NCBI GenBank assembly: GCA_016720145.1
Contig: JADJXV010000004.1
Location: 1 to 64,000, forward strand
Source: Ignavibacteria bacterium
GTDB taxonomy: Bacteria; Bacteroidota; Ignavibacteria; Kapaibacteriales; UBA961
Length of the DNA stretch: 64,000 bases
Direction: 5' to 3'
The position numbers and the translations under genes were made by a program. Shown here in pieces: positions 37,383 to 47,528 of the stretch. Within the stretch, counting starts at the first letter, position 1. Each line of letters opens with the position of its first letter. The notes beneath the pieces were generated by a model. That model was given only the letters and a program-made list of their open reading frames with translations, was not told the DNA's origin and made no database searches.

Positions 37383-39994
37383 ATGAAAAGAATTTCCTTT
37401 TTAGCAGCAAAGAGCTTGGCTCTTGTTGCGATGGTTATGGCTATTAGCGCAATCACGATGAGCGCGCAAACGCCGGTGAAACGAGTTTTAATCGAAGAAG
37501 CGACAGGATCTTGGTGTGGGCACTGTCCGAGAGGTGCTGTGATGCTTGTCAAAACTATTGAACAGTACAAGGGAAAAGTGATCGGTGTTGCAGTACATAA
37601 TGGTGACGCAATGACGATACCTGAGGAAGCGGCATACAGCACTGCGTTTATAGGCGGCTTTCCGATGATGACGGTCAGCCGAACAAAATTTGGCTCAGCT
37701 GTTGGTATGAGCGATCAAGCGATTGCTTCTCCTGTTGCACAAGAATTGAATAAGGCGGCGAAGGTAGGCGTGACACTCGAGAACGTAGTTTTCAACCCAA
37801 GTACTCGTATTGTTACCCTCGATGTTAAAGCAGATTTCGTATCGTCCGTTACCGGTGATATTCGATTTAACCTTTATATTGTGGAGGATAGTGTAAAAGG
37901 TACAGGAAGCGGTTATGATCAGTCGAATTATATGTCGAAAAATAGTAATGTAGCACCTGATCCAAATAGTCCTTGGTATAATTATCCAACAGTTATTCCT
38001 AATTTCCAGCATCGTCACGTACTCCGTGCCATGCTTGGTGGTACATGGGGGCACATCCGGTGTGATTCCTAATTCTGTTCAAAGTGGTGATAGTTATACA
38101 AAAAGCTATTCCTATAAAGTACCGTCAACTTTTAAAAATGACAGAGTTAGTTTAATTGGATTAGTTCAAATGTATGGAGCAACTACAGATAATCGTCAGA
38201 TATTAAATGCAGTTGAGCAGGGACTTCTTGAAACCAAGCTTCCAAGTTTGATCGTAAATGGTAGTATTTCTACTCCTTACATCAAAGCAACTACCGGAAC
38301 GAAAATCTCTAAAAAAGTTACCTTTACCAATCCTAACGATAAAGATGTAGATGTAAATATTGCTATCAATATTGATAGCAGTAATTATCCGGATGCTTGG
38401 AATGTAACTGTCGAACCGGAAACTGCAACTATTCCTGCCAATGGCTCGGTAGAAGCAACCATCACTATGACGCCGGATGATGAAATGGAATCTGCAAAGG
38501 TGGTAGTAAATGCTACTCCGATTGTAACAGACGCAATTGGAATTCCCGGTTCAGCGACGGCATTTGCACTCTCCGATAAAGTGAAGTATGCCGTTATATA
38601 TGGATTTAATCCTTTTGTAAAGGTGTATAGTGATGCACTGTTGAATATAATGACTGACAATATTGGCTCGCAAGCGAAAATATTTACATATCCAGCAGAT
38701 AAAGAATTTTATGAAGGGTTTATTGACCAGTTTAATGCTGTAGTTATAAGTATCTCCGGAGGATTCCTCGCTGATGCAGGTAATAATACGGTTTCGCTCA
38801 CCTATGAAAAAGGTTTTGGTATAGGTGCCGACCCTGCTGTAAATCCTGATTATCCAAATATTGCCAAATATGTTAAATCTGTCATGGATGCCGGAAAACG
38901 AGTATTACTCTCTGCACCGAACAGTCTTTGGTGGAATCAACAAACTGGATTTGCTAAAAATCAGGATGCAACCGACTTGTTTAATATCCTAGGCGTGGAT
39001 TTATTAGCAGCTAAAGCCAAACTAATACACCAAACGGCAATCAGAATTCAAATTGGTTTTACCGTAAACGGAATTAGCAAAGAGTTGTTTGAAGGTTCCA
39101 CCGGCGTAGGTACCAGTTCAAAAGTGAGCCCAAACTTGGGCTATACCCACTGGACAAATACAATGAAAATTCAAGCTGGAAGCAAATCTAAAGCTGTTTC
39201 AACCTTGGTACAAATACCAGTGATATTCTCGGTGTACGGTATGAAGCTGAAAACAAAGCACGAATTATTTTCTTGACGTTCGATATGCAAGCCATGGGCA
39301 ATAAGTCCTCCATCAGAAATAATGGAGAAAGCTATCAAGTGGCTTGGCGAAGGACTTATCGAAAAGTCAAAAACCAATTATCGCTAAAATTGAGTCGATA
39401 GAATTTGATACTGTTATCGTAAAGAAAACAAAAGAAATGTCGGTAGAAATTACTAATGAAGGCGATGGAGATTTGGTGGTGACAAAGTTAGAACTCCTTG
39501 GAGATAAAGTATTTAATCTTAAAGGTGTCTCATTGCCAATTACAGTCGCTGCCGGGGGTAAAACCTCGATATCTGTTGTTTTTGCTCCAATCGCTCAAAA
39601 AAATTACACAACATTCCTCCAAATTACTTCGAACAGTAATAACGAAGTAGATAATGCGGTAACAGTTAGCCTTTCCGGTAGCGGCAAAGAATCAGTAGGC
39701 GTATTTACACCTGCAGAAGAAGCGACAACAATTATTGCAATGTCAGCTGGTCCAAATCCTTCTGCCGATAAGTCAGTTTTGAGCTATACTGTTGGTGGTG
39801 CTGTACCTCAATTGGTTGAATTATATATAGTTAATTCATTAGGTCAACGTGTAGCAGAGATTGGCTCGCAGTTGCACTCTCCTGGCAATTATACAGCAGG
39901 AATCAACGCCGCGAACCTCGCAAGCGGCAGCTACAGAATCGTAGCACACACGGCAGTAGAAACCGTGCAGCTTCCTTTCGTGGTTAATCGTTAA
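37383..39994 (+). pseudogene. Omp28-like thiol-fold T9SS protein gene, broken by several frameshifts
   Basis: From ATG 37383 a signal peptide leads into a thioredoxin-like domain with GSWCGHCP near residue 43, as in Omp28-related proteins. The first frame ends at 38072. G5 at 38047-38051 would read as natural sequence (GTWGTSGVIPNS) if it were G4, and the frame then continues in the ORF that stops at 39276. Near 39201-39209 the frame must shift again (to TNTSDILGVRYEAENKARIIF), again near 39303, and at A5 39369-39373 (one extra A). The last piece is a choice-of-anchor D-type domain (about residues 10-120 of that frame) and a T9SS type A domain ending LPFVVNR at 39994. Four separate lesions make a single sequencing slip unlikely; either decay or a poorly assembled stretch explains them. 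Confidence 0.8.
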
Positions 39995-40030
39995 TTCTCA
40001 AGAGCATATCGCTCTTTGAATAGATAGTAC

Positions 40031-40061
40031 AGCCGGACTACGTGGTAGTCCGGCTTTTTTT
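40031..40061 (+). terminator. Strong terminator after the Omp28-like gene
   Basis: AGCCGGACTA at 40031-40040 pairs with TAGTCCGGCT at 40046-40055, loop CGTGG, followed by seven T. It also lies 20 bases before the start of lepB. Confidence 0.9.
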
Positions 40062-40080
40062 GCCCATCCAAGAAGGAATA

Positions 40081-41011
40081 ATGTCCTATACCCAACGAAT
40101 TTCCGTATTTTTACATTCATTCAAGACCGAAAACCTAATTTCATTCCCAACTCTTCAGTGCAGAATTCCGATCATTAATCCGCAATTTGAACAATCGGAT
40201 GCAGCCCATCCACCGAATGCTCAATCTTCGCTTGCAGGATTACGTATCTCTGATATAATTGTCACACTTATTGCTGCAATAGTGGTAGCTCTATTCCTCA
40301 AAATCTTCATACTTGAATTATATAAAATACCTACTCATTCTATGGAACCCAATCTCCTTGCAGGCGATTGTGTGGTAGCAAGTAAGATTGAATATTCGTT
40401 TGGCTTGCCAAGGTATATACCTTTACCGATATTAAAATTCCATTTTCACTGAAAATTCAATTTTAAGACTATTCTACGAGGCGATATCGTGATATTTGAT
40501 TTTCCAGAAGAAGCTTTGGAATCCATCAAAGGCATGAACTTTATGTAAAGCGTATTGTTGGTCTTCCCGGTGATTCGGTGACCGTGCAGTCGGGTCGCTC
40601 AATAGTTAATGGAGTAGAGATGGTAAATTCACTGCTAGGTTCATCCTCACTTTCAGATACACGGTGCAAGTATTTAGGACCACTGATTGTGCCCTAAAAA
40701 GGGATGAATCTCATCTTAACGAAGAGTCAGCTGAGATGTATAGACACATTATCGAACGTGAAGGTTCTACGATAGAGATTTCACATTCTATAATTATAAT
40801 TAATGGTAGTGTATCAAGTACTTATACAGTCCAAGATAATTATTACTATGTACTCGGTGATAATCGAAGAGATAGTTATGATTCACGGTATTGGGGTTTT
40901 GTTCCTGAAGTTAATATAATTGGAAAACCACTCCTAATTTATTGGTCAAGTGAGCTCCAATCAATGGTGAAAGGGATACGCTGGGAACGTATTGGTTTAG
41001 TTGGTAATTAA
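40081..41011 (+). pseudogene. lepB: Signal peptidase I gene with multiple disruptions
   Basis: Type I leader peptidase, normally essential. An N-terminal membrane helix precedes the serine box (IPTHSMEPNLLAGDCVVASK) in the first frame. A TGA at 40450-40452 interrupts where Trp would fit (HFH-stop-KFNF). The same frame resumes with LRGDIVIFDFPEE. Near A3 40528-40530 one base is missing, and the next frame gives the catalytic lysine box (LYVKRIVGLPGDSVTV). A TAA at 40695-40697 then replaces a likely Lys codon in VP-stop-KGMNL. A further shift near 40718 leads to the last box GDNRRDSYDSRYWGFVP. All catalytic elements are present, but in three frames. If real, another lepB must exist elsewhere in the genome; otherwise the assembly is poor here. 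Confidence 0.82.
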
Positions 41012-41037
41012 CGATATTAATTTATTTTGAAAGCACT

Positions 41038-42249
41038 ATGTTTGGGCTATATGTACATATACCGTTCTGCGAGAAAAAGTGTATCTATTGTGACTTTTAT
41101 TCGATTGAAAGAACAGATCAAATTGCAGAATTTGTCACCACTCTTTGTCGAGAAATTGAGCTGAGAGCAGCAGTCAATCAGCATATACCTACCGCATCTT
41201 CTGTGTTTTTTGGAGGCGGCACACCTTCACTCTTGTCTCCAATCCAGCTTTCACAGATTATTGAGACAATTAAAGTTCATTTTCTCATCCATCCGGATGC
41301 TGAGTGGACGATGGAATGTAATCCCGGTACTATAACTCAACAATCTCTTGCATCGTACAAGTCTTTAGGAATAAATCGTTTGAGTTTTGGTGTGCAGTCA
41401 TTTCATGAGTCGGAGTTAGCATTTCTCCATCGCATACATACACCTGATGAAGCCCGAGATGCTGTCTCGATGGCACGTAATGCTGGATTCGACAGTGTGA
41501 GTCTCGACTTGATGTTCGCCCTACCCAATCAGACAATGGAGTCATGGCAATCGACCCTCGAGACTGCTATCGGTCTTGGGCCAGATCATATTTCAGCTTA
41601 TAGTCTGATATTTGAAGAAGGGACACCACTTTATACGATGCTTCAGCGAGGACGTGTCGAGCGTACAGGGGAAGAACAAGACGCAGATATGTATGAATAT
41701 GCTATCAAGCGTCTTGCAATGGCTGGCTATGATCAGTACGAAGTGTCCAACTTTGCCCAAAGTGGCTCTGAATGCTTGCATAATGTAACGTATTGGAGTG
41801 GCGATGAATACATAGCTTTTGGACCGTCTGCGCATGGATTTCTGAATGGTTCAAGGTATTGGAATTTCCGTTCACTAGCGCGCTATACCGACGATGTGAA
41901 GCAGGGGAATCTGCCACTCGCTAATTCTGAAAAGTTAACTGATATTGAACGTATGTTCGAAAGGGCTTTCCTCGAGTTGCGTGCTAAGGGTATTCGAATA
42001 AAAGAGTTTGCAGAAGATTTTGGTATAGATATTCTCTCAGCTATCGGTGAACTCGCTCTTTGGGAAAAAGAAGGGTTACTAGTGATTTCAGATCGTATTA
42101 CGCTCACTGCCACCGGCTATCAAGTATGCGATGAGCTCTCACTAAGAGCAATCGCTGCCCTAGAAAAAGTAACCGGAGTAGAATGGGAAGATCGTATATC
42201 TGCACCTGAAGAACCTCGCGAAGATGAGTCTTATTTTACGATTCTCTAA
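41038..42249 (+). CDS. hemW: Radical SAM haem chaperone HemW
   Basis: A 403-residue radical SAM protein of the HemW (formerly HemN-like/CPDH-like) family. The [4Fe-4S] cluster motif is C11-x3-C15-x2-C18 in VHIPFCEKKCIYCDF. The SAM-binding GGGTPS follows near residue 60, and the C-terminal HemN-type domain is present. HemW inserts haem into respiratory enzymes; it lacks the second SAM site and coproporphyrinogen oxidase activity of HemN. The assignment follows from the short N-terminus and total length. Its start is 26 bases after the end of the lepB remnant. Confidence 0.9.
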   Translation: MFGLYVHIPFCEKKCIYCDFYSIERTDQIAEFVTTLCREIELRAAVNQHIPTASSVFFGGGTPSLLSPIQLSQIIETIKVHFLIHPDAEWTMECNPGTITQQSLASYKSLGINRLSFGVQSFHESELAFLHRIHTPDEARDAVSMARNAGFDSVSLDLMFALPNQTMESWQSTLETAIGLGPDHISAYSLIFEEGTPLYTMLQRGRVERTGEEQDADMYEYAIKRLAMAGYDQYEVSNFAQSGSECLHNVTYWSGDEYIAFGPSAHGFLNGSRYWNFRSLARYTDDVKQGNLPLANSEKLTDIERMFERAFLELRAKGIRIKEFAEDFGIDILSAIGELALWEKEGLLVISDRITLTATGYQVCDELSLRAIAALEKVTGVEWEDRISAPEEPREDESYFTIL

Positions 42250-42286
42250 AATTCATTACCACATATTGTAATCAAATACTTGACGT

Positions 42287-42637
42287 TCAAGCAGACAAGT
42301 GACCACAGGAAGTAGTTGTCCGGCATAACGTACACATCTCTCGTGCTGAATAGAGACTACCCACAGGTGCAGGCGATGAGTATAATTTAACAATGTTGTT
42401 TGCGCGGGTTTTCGTAGAATTTTCTCTGGGAGAATATCCCTGAGGAGAGTCTGCTTTCAGGTGAGAATTTTCGGTGCGTGCTTGTAGTGCTGCTGCTGCG
42501 GCCTGAGCAGCTACAGCTAAGTCCTGCCCAGAAGGATCGGCAGGTGCAAGTGCAGCTTCGGAAAATCGTCCTGATTGATTGCCGGAAACAAATCTGACAT
42601 CGTACGATGTATTGATGTTGGAGGATATCTCATTCAT
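42287..42637 (-). CDS. Possible small Ala-rich protein
   Basis: A 116-codon frame with its ATG two bases after the stop of the upstream lipoprotein gene. The product is Ala/Ser-rich with a run AVAAQAAAAALQ and a Cys pair near the C-terminus (CTLCRTTTSCG). No signal peptide or domain is visible. The spacing suggests co-transcription, but coding character is only moderate. Confidence 0.45.
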   Translation of the reverse strand: MNEISSNINTSYDVRFVSGNQSGRFSEAALAPADPSGQDLAVAAQAAAAALQARTENSHLKADSPQGYSPRENSTKTRANNIVKLYSSPAPVGSLYSAREMCTLCRTTTSCGHLSA

Positions 42638-42639
42638 CG

Positions 42640-43239
42640 TTACTTGAGCATATTGTCGTGAACAAGAGCATCAACTACTGACGTTTCGAGCGGACGTTTG
42701 TCGGAAGTAGATGTAATCCAAGAAGTTTTTCCGGATGCGGCATCCACCATCTTTATGTCATATTGTCGCCATGGAATTTCCGCTGTATAGCCACCTTCAG
42801 TCTGTGTAATTCTCCTATCGACGAGCACAGTATCACCCTTGCGATTCACTTCTTTTTCTTTTTTATATGTTGTCGTGGTTTCAAGCGGTACTTGGCGGAT
42901 GTCCTTACCTTCGGATGCGATAGATATCCTCAAAATACCATCAATGGCGTTTGTCTGAATTACCTGATCGCGTTGAGCATCTGTCCATGTGCGAGTCGGC
43001 GGCATAAATTTCATGGCCGAAAGTGCTCTAACACCATTATCCTCAAGCAATTCGACAAAGCGTTCTTCTATCCTATAGCCATCCTGCCATTGAGGAATAT
43101 CGACTAGTACCATGATGCGTCCGTAGGTTACAGTCGAAAATGCGGGGTCTCGGAAAGAAATGAGAGGATGCTTAAAGGCATGGCAAGATAGCAGGGCACA
43201 TACGAATATTACTAACAAATAGAACGCTTTTTGCTTCAT
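42640..43239 (-). CDS. Lipoprotein, unknown function
   Basis: A 199-residue protein with signal peptide MKQKAFYLLVIFVCALLSC ending in a lipobox. The mature domain has YGRIMVLVDIPQWQDGYRIEERFVELLEDNGVRALSAMKFMPP and a later TEGGYTAEIPWRQYDIKMVDAASGKTSW strand pattern. This recalls the small alpha/beta lipoproteins (DUF4136-like) that combine an N-terminal GRIMVL strand with a resistance-to-stress role, but I cannot assign it. It is transcribed with the adenosyltransferase gene upstream (28 bases apart). Confidence 0.7.
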   Translation of the reverse strand: MKQKAFYLLVIFVCALLSCHAFKHPLISFRDPAFSTVTYGRIMVLVDIPQWQDGYRIEERFVELLEDNGVRALSAMKFMPPTRTWTDAQRDQVIQTNAIDGILRISIASEGKDIRQVPLETTTTYKKEKEVNRKGDTVLVDRRITQTEGGYTAEIPWRQYDIKMVDAASGKTSWITSTSDKRPLETSVVDALVHDNMLK

Positions 43240-43267
43240 ATTTTACTTCTCTGAATTATTACAACAA

Positions 43268-43825
43268 TCAGTTTCTTTCGTTCGGTACCCATGGAGATTC
43301 TGTCACACCTTCAAAAAAATTCGCCATTCTTGCAGCTACAAAAAGAAAATCTGATAGGCGGTTTAGAAATTTAATCACGACATCTCCAATATTTTCTTTG
43401 GTCGCCAGCTCGACTGCGGCGCGCTCAGCACGACGACATACTGTCCGAGCAAGATGAAGCTGCGCTGCAGTTGGACTGCCGCCTGGAAGAATAAAATTCT
43501 TTAACTCCGGTAAGTCTTCTTGATACTCATCAATTAACTGTTCGAGCCAGCCGATGTGTTCATCAGTAATGCGCGGTATTGAGTATTTAGCCGGTGGGTC
43601 AAGTGGAGTAGCGAGGTCGCTACCAACTGTAAAGAGTAAAGAAGAAAGATCTTTAAGGGGTTGGATGAGTCTTCGGGGAACATCTGTCGAAAGGGCTATG
43701 CCGATGATTGAATTTAGCTCATCAACCGTGCCATAAGCCGAAATTCGTAATGAGTATTTAGATACTCGTTGACCGCCAAAGAGTCCGGTTGTACCATCGT
43801 CGCCTGTTTTTGTATAGATTTTCAT
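43268..43825 (-). CDS. ATP:cob(I)alamin adenosyltransferase, PduO type
   Basis: A 185-residue enzyme that transfers the adenosyl group of ATP to cob(I)alamin, making coenzyme B12. The N-terminal ATP loop YTKTGDDGTTGLFGGQRVSK and the SAYGTVDELNSIIG motif are typical. The C-terminal helix has VCRRAERAAVELA and FLNRLSDFLFVAAR, where the Arg and Asp residues contact the substrate. It is cytoplasmic. It lies after ferritin, only 20 bases apart, in a minus-strand run ftnA-adenosyltransferase-lipoprotein. Confidence 0.95.
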   Translation of the reverse strand: MKIYTKTGDDGTTGLFGGQRVSKYSLRISAYGTVDELNSIIGIALSTDVPRRLIQPLKDLSSLLFTVGSDLATPLDPPAKYSIPRITDEHIGWLEQLIDEYQEDLPELKNFILPGGSPTAAQLHLARTVCRRAERAAVELATKENIGDVVIKFLNRLSDFLFVAARMANFFEGVTESPWVPNERN

Positions 43826-43845
43826 AAAAAATATATTAAGATAAG

Positions 43846-44352
43846 TTATTCAGTAGGTTCAGCTTGCCCAACAGAGGCAACTTGCGAATCAAGCATCAAT
43901 AATCCGCTCATATCACTACCAATCATTTTAAGTTTTTGAAGTACACGGCTAGCCATTGCTTCTTCCTCACGCTGCTCGGTAATAAACCAATGGAGAAAGA
44001 CCTCAGTAGAATAATCACTCACTTCACGTGTAACGCGTACGATATCATTAATTCGTCCGGTTAATTCACATTCATGATTATATACTGCTTGGACTGCATC
44101 GAGGGGAGAGTGCCATTTTTGGGTGGGTTCGGGAATTTGACTTAGTACGACTCGACCATTACGATCTAACAGATAACTGTAAATTTTCATAGCATGCTGG
44201 GTCTCTTCTATTGCCTGCCTGCGAGTCCATTGTTCAAATCCTTCTAAATCTAAAGAGTTGAAATAGGTAGAAACGGATAAATATAAGTACCAGGAATAAA
44301 ATTCACGATTCATTTGCTCGTTCAACATGTCGAGAACCTTCTCGTTCATCAT
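43846..44352 (-). CDS. ftnA: Ferritin
   Basis: A 168-residue non-haem ferritin that oxidises and stores iron in a 24-subunit cage. The four-helix bundle is evident. The ferroxidase residues are seen as NREFYSWYLYLS (first Glu) and RRQAIEETQHAMKIYSYL (Glu and His), with ELTGRINDIVRV and FITEQREEEAMA supplying the other acidic residues. A second Met immediately follows the first and could equally be the start. No Fur-type operator could be confirmed upstream. Confidence 0.94.
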   Translation of the reverse strand: MMNEKVLDMLNEQMNREFYSWYLYLSVSTYFNSLDLEGFEQWTRRQAIEETQHAMKIYSYLLDRNGRVVLSQIPEPTQKWHSPLDAVQAVYNHECELTGRINDIVRVTREVSDYSTEVFLHWFITEQREEEAMASRVLQKLKMIGSDMSGLLMLDSQVASVGQAEPTE

Positions 44353-44722
44353 GCTAGAATCCTTTGTAATTGTATGTAAATTAATAAATTAACTTGCGAT
44401 TTGAATACCTGTAATCACATGCACAAAAAGTAAGGAGCCTCTCACACGTAAAAAGAGCACTTTCATTGCATATTTGTAATGAAAAATTCTATTTAAAGGA
44501 ATTCGTGTTAAAAATCAACTAATACTATTCGCATTCTCCAACGATTATTTGGTAAAAGTGATAAATCGTGACAACTGTCATGGTGTCATTTTGAGTAATT
44601 GTTGTAAGTTACTTCATTGTATTATGTGTCACATTAAACACCAACCACATACTACAGCTATCACAACGCATACCACCAAAATATTTCAGTGTTAATTTTT
44701 CACATTTTCATTTGAGGTTCCT
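44353..44722. other. Divergent intergenic region, 370 bases
   Basis: It separates ftnA from the large repeat-bearing surface protein and must contain promoters in both directions. It is AT-rich with no clear consensus, RNA gene or inverted repeat. Confidence 0.4.
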
Positions 44723-46768
44723 ATGAATCACACCATTCTCTGCATTCTTTGTATAGCTCTTTTCGTATCGCAGTCGAGCGCACAAATTCCTCGCAATTTT
44801 TCTGTTCAATGTGTATTGACAGACCAACTGTCCAATCCTATATCTGATGGATTTCATAAAGTGACGATCAAGTTGTACGCCTCGTCTTCAGGTGGAATTC
44901 AACTATTTACGGAAGAATTTTCACAAAATATATCGAAGGGTATATTTCAATGTGTCCTTGGAGAAAAATCACCACTGCCAGCCACTTTGAATTTTAATTC
45001 ACAATATTTTATAGGTATTAGCTATGATGATAATCCTGAGTCTGTCAGAATCCCGCTACTTGCAGTACCGTATTCCCTAATAGCAGAGCAAGTGCCGGAT
45101 GGCTCAATTACACAGGATAAATTATCGCCGGCCTTGAGAGAAAGTCTAAAAACAGAAAGGTCATTAGCCAATACGATAAGCGGGACAAAAGCATTTATAG
45201 GAGGAGGAGATTACAATTCCATTACAAACGCCAATTATGCTACAATTACAGCCGGAAAGAGCAACTCTATTTCTAATAATAGCATCTATGCTACTGTCGG
45301 CGGAGGTAATAGTAACTCAGTATCAGGATCTTCATCGACCATAGCAGGTGGGAATGACAATTCAATAAATGCACAATACAGTACTATCGGTGGTGGTATT
45401 AGTAATGTGGCTACAGGAAATTCATCAGTAATAAGTGGTGGAAATGATAATTATAGCAGTGGACAATATAGCTCAATCGGCGGTGGATTCAGTAATTCTC
45501 TGTCTGGAAACTATTCGACAATTTCAGGGGGAAATGATAACTCACTCAGTGGGATATACTCAACAATTGCAGGTGGATACGGTCTAAACTTTGCAACATC
45601 TGCTTCAGGGTCATTCGGATTTAACAGTTACATTTCAAGTGGCAGCACCACTACAGTATCTTCTTCAAATACAGCGTATTTCGGGAATGTCCATCTATGG
45701 CTTGGGAACACAAGAGGGCAAGCTAGCGAACTCCGTCTCTATGAAGCCCAAAATACTTCCGGCACTTTTCCTGCTACTTCAACCAATTACACAGCTTTTA
45801 AATCAGGCTCTCAGTCTGCAGATATTACTTATACACTGCCCACAACAGTAGGTGCGAATGGACAATTTCTACAAACAAATGGCACAGGAGGATTAAGCTG
45901 GCAAGATACTCCAGATGTTAACGGAATAGCAGGTGGAGACTTAGAAGGTAATTACCCCAATCCGAGTATTGCCAATGGTTCGATTACTGTGCTAAAGTTA
46001 GCTTCAGGTGTCATCCCTACAACTTTACCACCATCCGGAACAGCAAGTGGAGATCTATCAGGTAATTATCCCAATCCAACTTTGTCAATTTCCGCTGTCA
46101 CGAGCGTTAAAATTGCTGATAGTACTATTACAAACGCTGATATTGCAGCAAATGCAGGTATTATATATTCAAAGTTGAATTTAACGAATTCAATTGTATC
46201 AAGTGACTTAACAAGTAGCTCAGTCACCGGACCAAAAATCGGCTCCGATGCTGTCACCACCTCCAAAATTGCTGACTTGACAATACAATCAAACGATATC
46301 AAAGATAATGCTATCATCTCTGCTAAAATCGCAGATACGAATGTAACTATGTCAAAAATTGCAAAGAGTGGAGCTACATCAGGTCAAGTCATCGGTTGGA
46401 ACGGTAACTCATGGGTACCAACTAATTTACACCAAAGTACGAATGCAGCTACATTGCCTGCATTGCAAATCGGCACTACATCATCAGCGACAGGTTACTT
46501 GACTTTTGCGAGTAAACTCATGCAGAATAATTTCAATGGAGGAAGTACGCTCGCAGCAGGTTCATCGGTATATGAGCTCACGGGTACTGTCCCATCATCT
46601 ACAATTAATCTGCCGACAGGTGTACCGTCCGGAACGTCACTCTATTTGCTGAATAGTACATCTGGAAGTGTGGGAGTGGCTGTAGTAGGAGGTAGTTACG
46701 TTGTTTTGCAGAATCGGGCTATGCAATTCTTATACTCCGGAAACGCTTGGTATCCTCTTGGAAATTAA
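44723..46768 (+). CDS. Repeat-rich exported surface protein with trimeric-autotransporter-like head motifs
   Basis: A 681-residue protein with a signal peptide (21 residues ending SSAQ). The N-terminal domain (residues 22-115) has a transthyretin-like fold pattern (DGFHKVTIKLYASSSGG, PLLAVPYSLIAEQV), often seen in surface proteins. Residues 155-285 carry about seven short repeats with consensus STIGGGxSNxxSGNYSxISGGNDN, like the left-handed beta-roll of YadA-type adhesin heads. Later come two GGDLxGNYPNPSI elements and a series of KIADxTITxxDI repeats. There is no YadA anchor, no T9SS domain and no membrane helix after the signal, so the attachment mode is unclear. Adhesion or a tail-fibre-like role is plausible. 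Confidence 0.8.
   Translation: MNHTILCILCIALFVSQSSAQIPRNFSVQCVLTDQLSNPISDGFHKVTIKLYASSSGGIQLFTEEFSQNISKGIFQCVLGEKSPLPATLNFNSQYFIGISYDDNPESVRIPLLAVPYSLIAEQVPDGSITQDKLSPALRESLKTERSLANTISGTKAFIGGGDYNSITNANYATITAGKSNSISNNSIYATVGGGNSNSVSGSSSTIAGGNDNSINAQYSTIGGGISNVATGNSSVISGGNDNYSSGQYSSIGGGFSNSLSGNYSTISGGNDNSLSGIYSTIAGGYGLNFATSASGSFGFNSYISSGSTTTVSSSNTAYFGNVHLWLGNTRGQASELRLYEAQNTSGTFPATSTNYTAFKSGSQSADITYTLPTTVGANGQFLQTNGTGGLSWQDTPDVNGIAGGDLEGNYPNPSIANGSITVLKLASGVIPTTLPPSGTASGDLSGNYPNPTLSISAVTSVKIADSTITNADIAANAGIIYSKLNLTNSIVSSDLTSSSVTGPKIGSDAVTTSKIADLTIQSNDIKDNAIISAKIADTNVTMSKIAKSGATSGQVIGWNGNSWVPTNLHQSTNAATLPALQIGTTSSATGYLTFASKLMQNNFNGGSTLAAGSSVYELTGTVPSSTINLPTGVPSGTSLYLLNSTSGSVGVAVVGGSYVVLQNRAMQFLYSGNAWYPLGN
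45190..45590 (+). repeat. Tandem ~70-bp coding repeats (adhesin-head-like)
   Basis: Degenerate repeats of about 66-72 bases encode the STIGGG/ISGGNDN blocks of the surface protein. Protein similarity is higher than DNA similarity, suggesting old duplications kept by selection. Confidence 0.75.
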
Positions 46769-46960
46769 TGTTTTTTCAGTAAAGATTGAATAATAATAGA
46801 AGTTATTACACCTATAAAACAATACTGATGTGTTCTATGCGGATTGCGGTATGAGTGGTGAATTCCAGGTCTCATGCAAACATATCTCATTTTTTTCTTA
46901 ATTTTGGCAAGTAAATCACCATTTAAACAAGCAACCTAAGAAAACAACAATATCAACTCT

Positions 46961-47446
46961 ATGAATATTAAGCCAATTGTAGGAATTATTATGGGCAGCG
47001 ATTCCGACCTGCCTACTATGCGTGAAGCTGCACTCATCTGCGAGGAATTCTCCGTACCTTACGAAATTCGTATCGTATCTGCGCACCGAACCCCCACAGA
47101 TATGGCAGATTACGGACTCCATGCTCACGAGCGTGGGATCAAAGTAATTATAGCAGGTGCAGGCGGTGCTGCACATTTGCCGGGAATGATTGCTGCTTTT
47201 AGCCCATTACCCGTCATTGGTGTGCCAGTGCAGTCAAAAGCGCTTCAAGGTCAGGATTCTCTTCTATCAATTGTTCAAATGCCTCCGGGCGTGCCGGTTG
47301 CGACAGTAGCCATTGGCGGAGGGAAAAATGCAGGACTCCTCGCGGTGCAGATATTAGGAGTGGCTAATAATGATCTGAGTAGTAAAATTATCGAATATAA
47401 ACACCGCATTGCCGAAGAATCAAGACGTAAAAATGATTTGTTGTAG
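46961..47446 (+). CDS. purE: N5-carboxyaminoimidazole ribonucleotide mutase
   Basis: A 161-residue class I PurE, which converts N5-CAIR to CAIR in purine synthesis. The motifs MGSDSDLPTM, SAHRTPTDM and GAGGAAHLPGM form the active site, including the conserved His of SAHR and of AAHLPG. Length is normal. The gene is not next to purK or other pur genes here. It is convergent with the histidine kinase gene. Confidence 0.96.
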   Translation: MNIKPIVGIIMGSDSDLPTMREAALICEEFSVPYEIRIVSAHRTPTDMADYGLHAHERGIKVIIAGAGGAAHLPGMIAAFSPLPVIGVPVQSKALQGQDSLLSIVQMPPGVPVATVAIGGGKNAGLLAVQILGVANNDLSSKIIEYKHRIAEESRRKNDLL

Positions 47447-47528
47447 GGTACACTATCTCAATGCAGAAGTATAGTTTCGGTTGAAAATCAAAGTGCTGTT
47501 ACGTATTCGAATGTATAATAATTACATA

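Noticed and set aside
18867..40452. Reassignment of TGA to Trp as a genome-wide code change
   Set aside because: Many normal genes (for example corA and the haem-binding protein gene) end in TGA, and Trp is encoded by TGG throughout the housekeeping genes.
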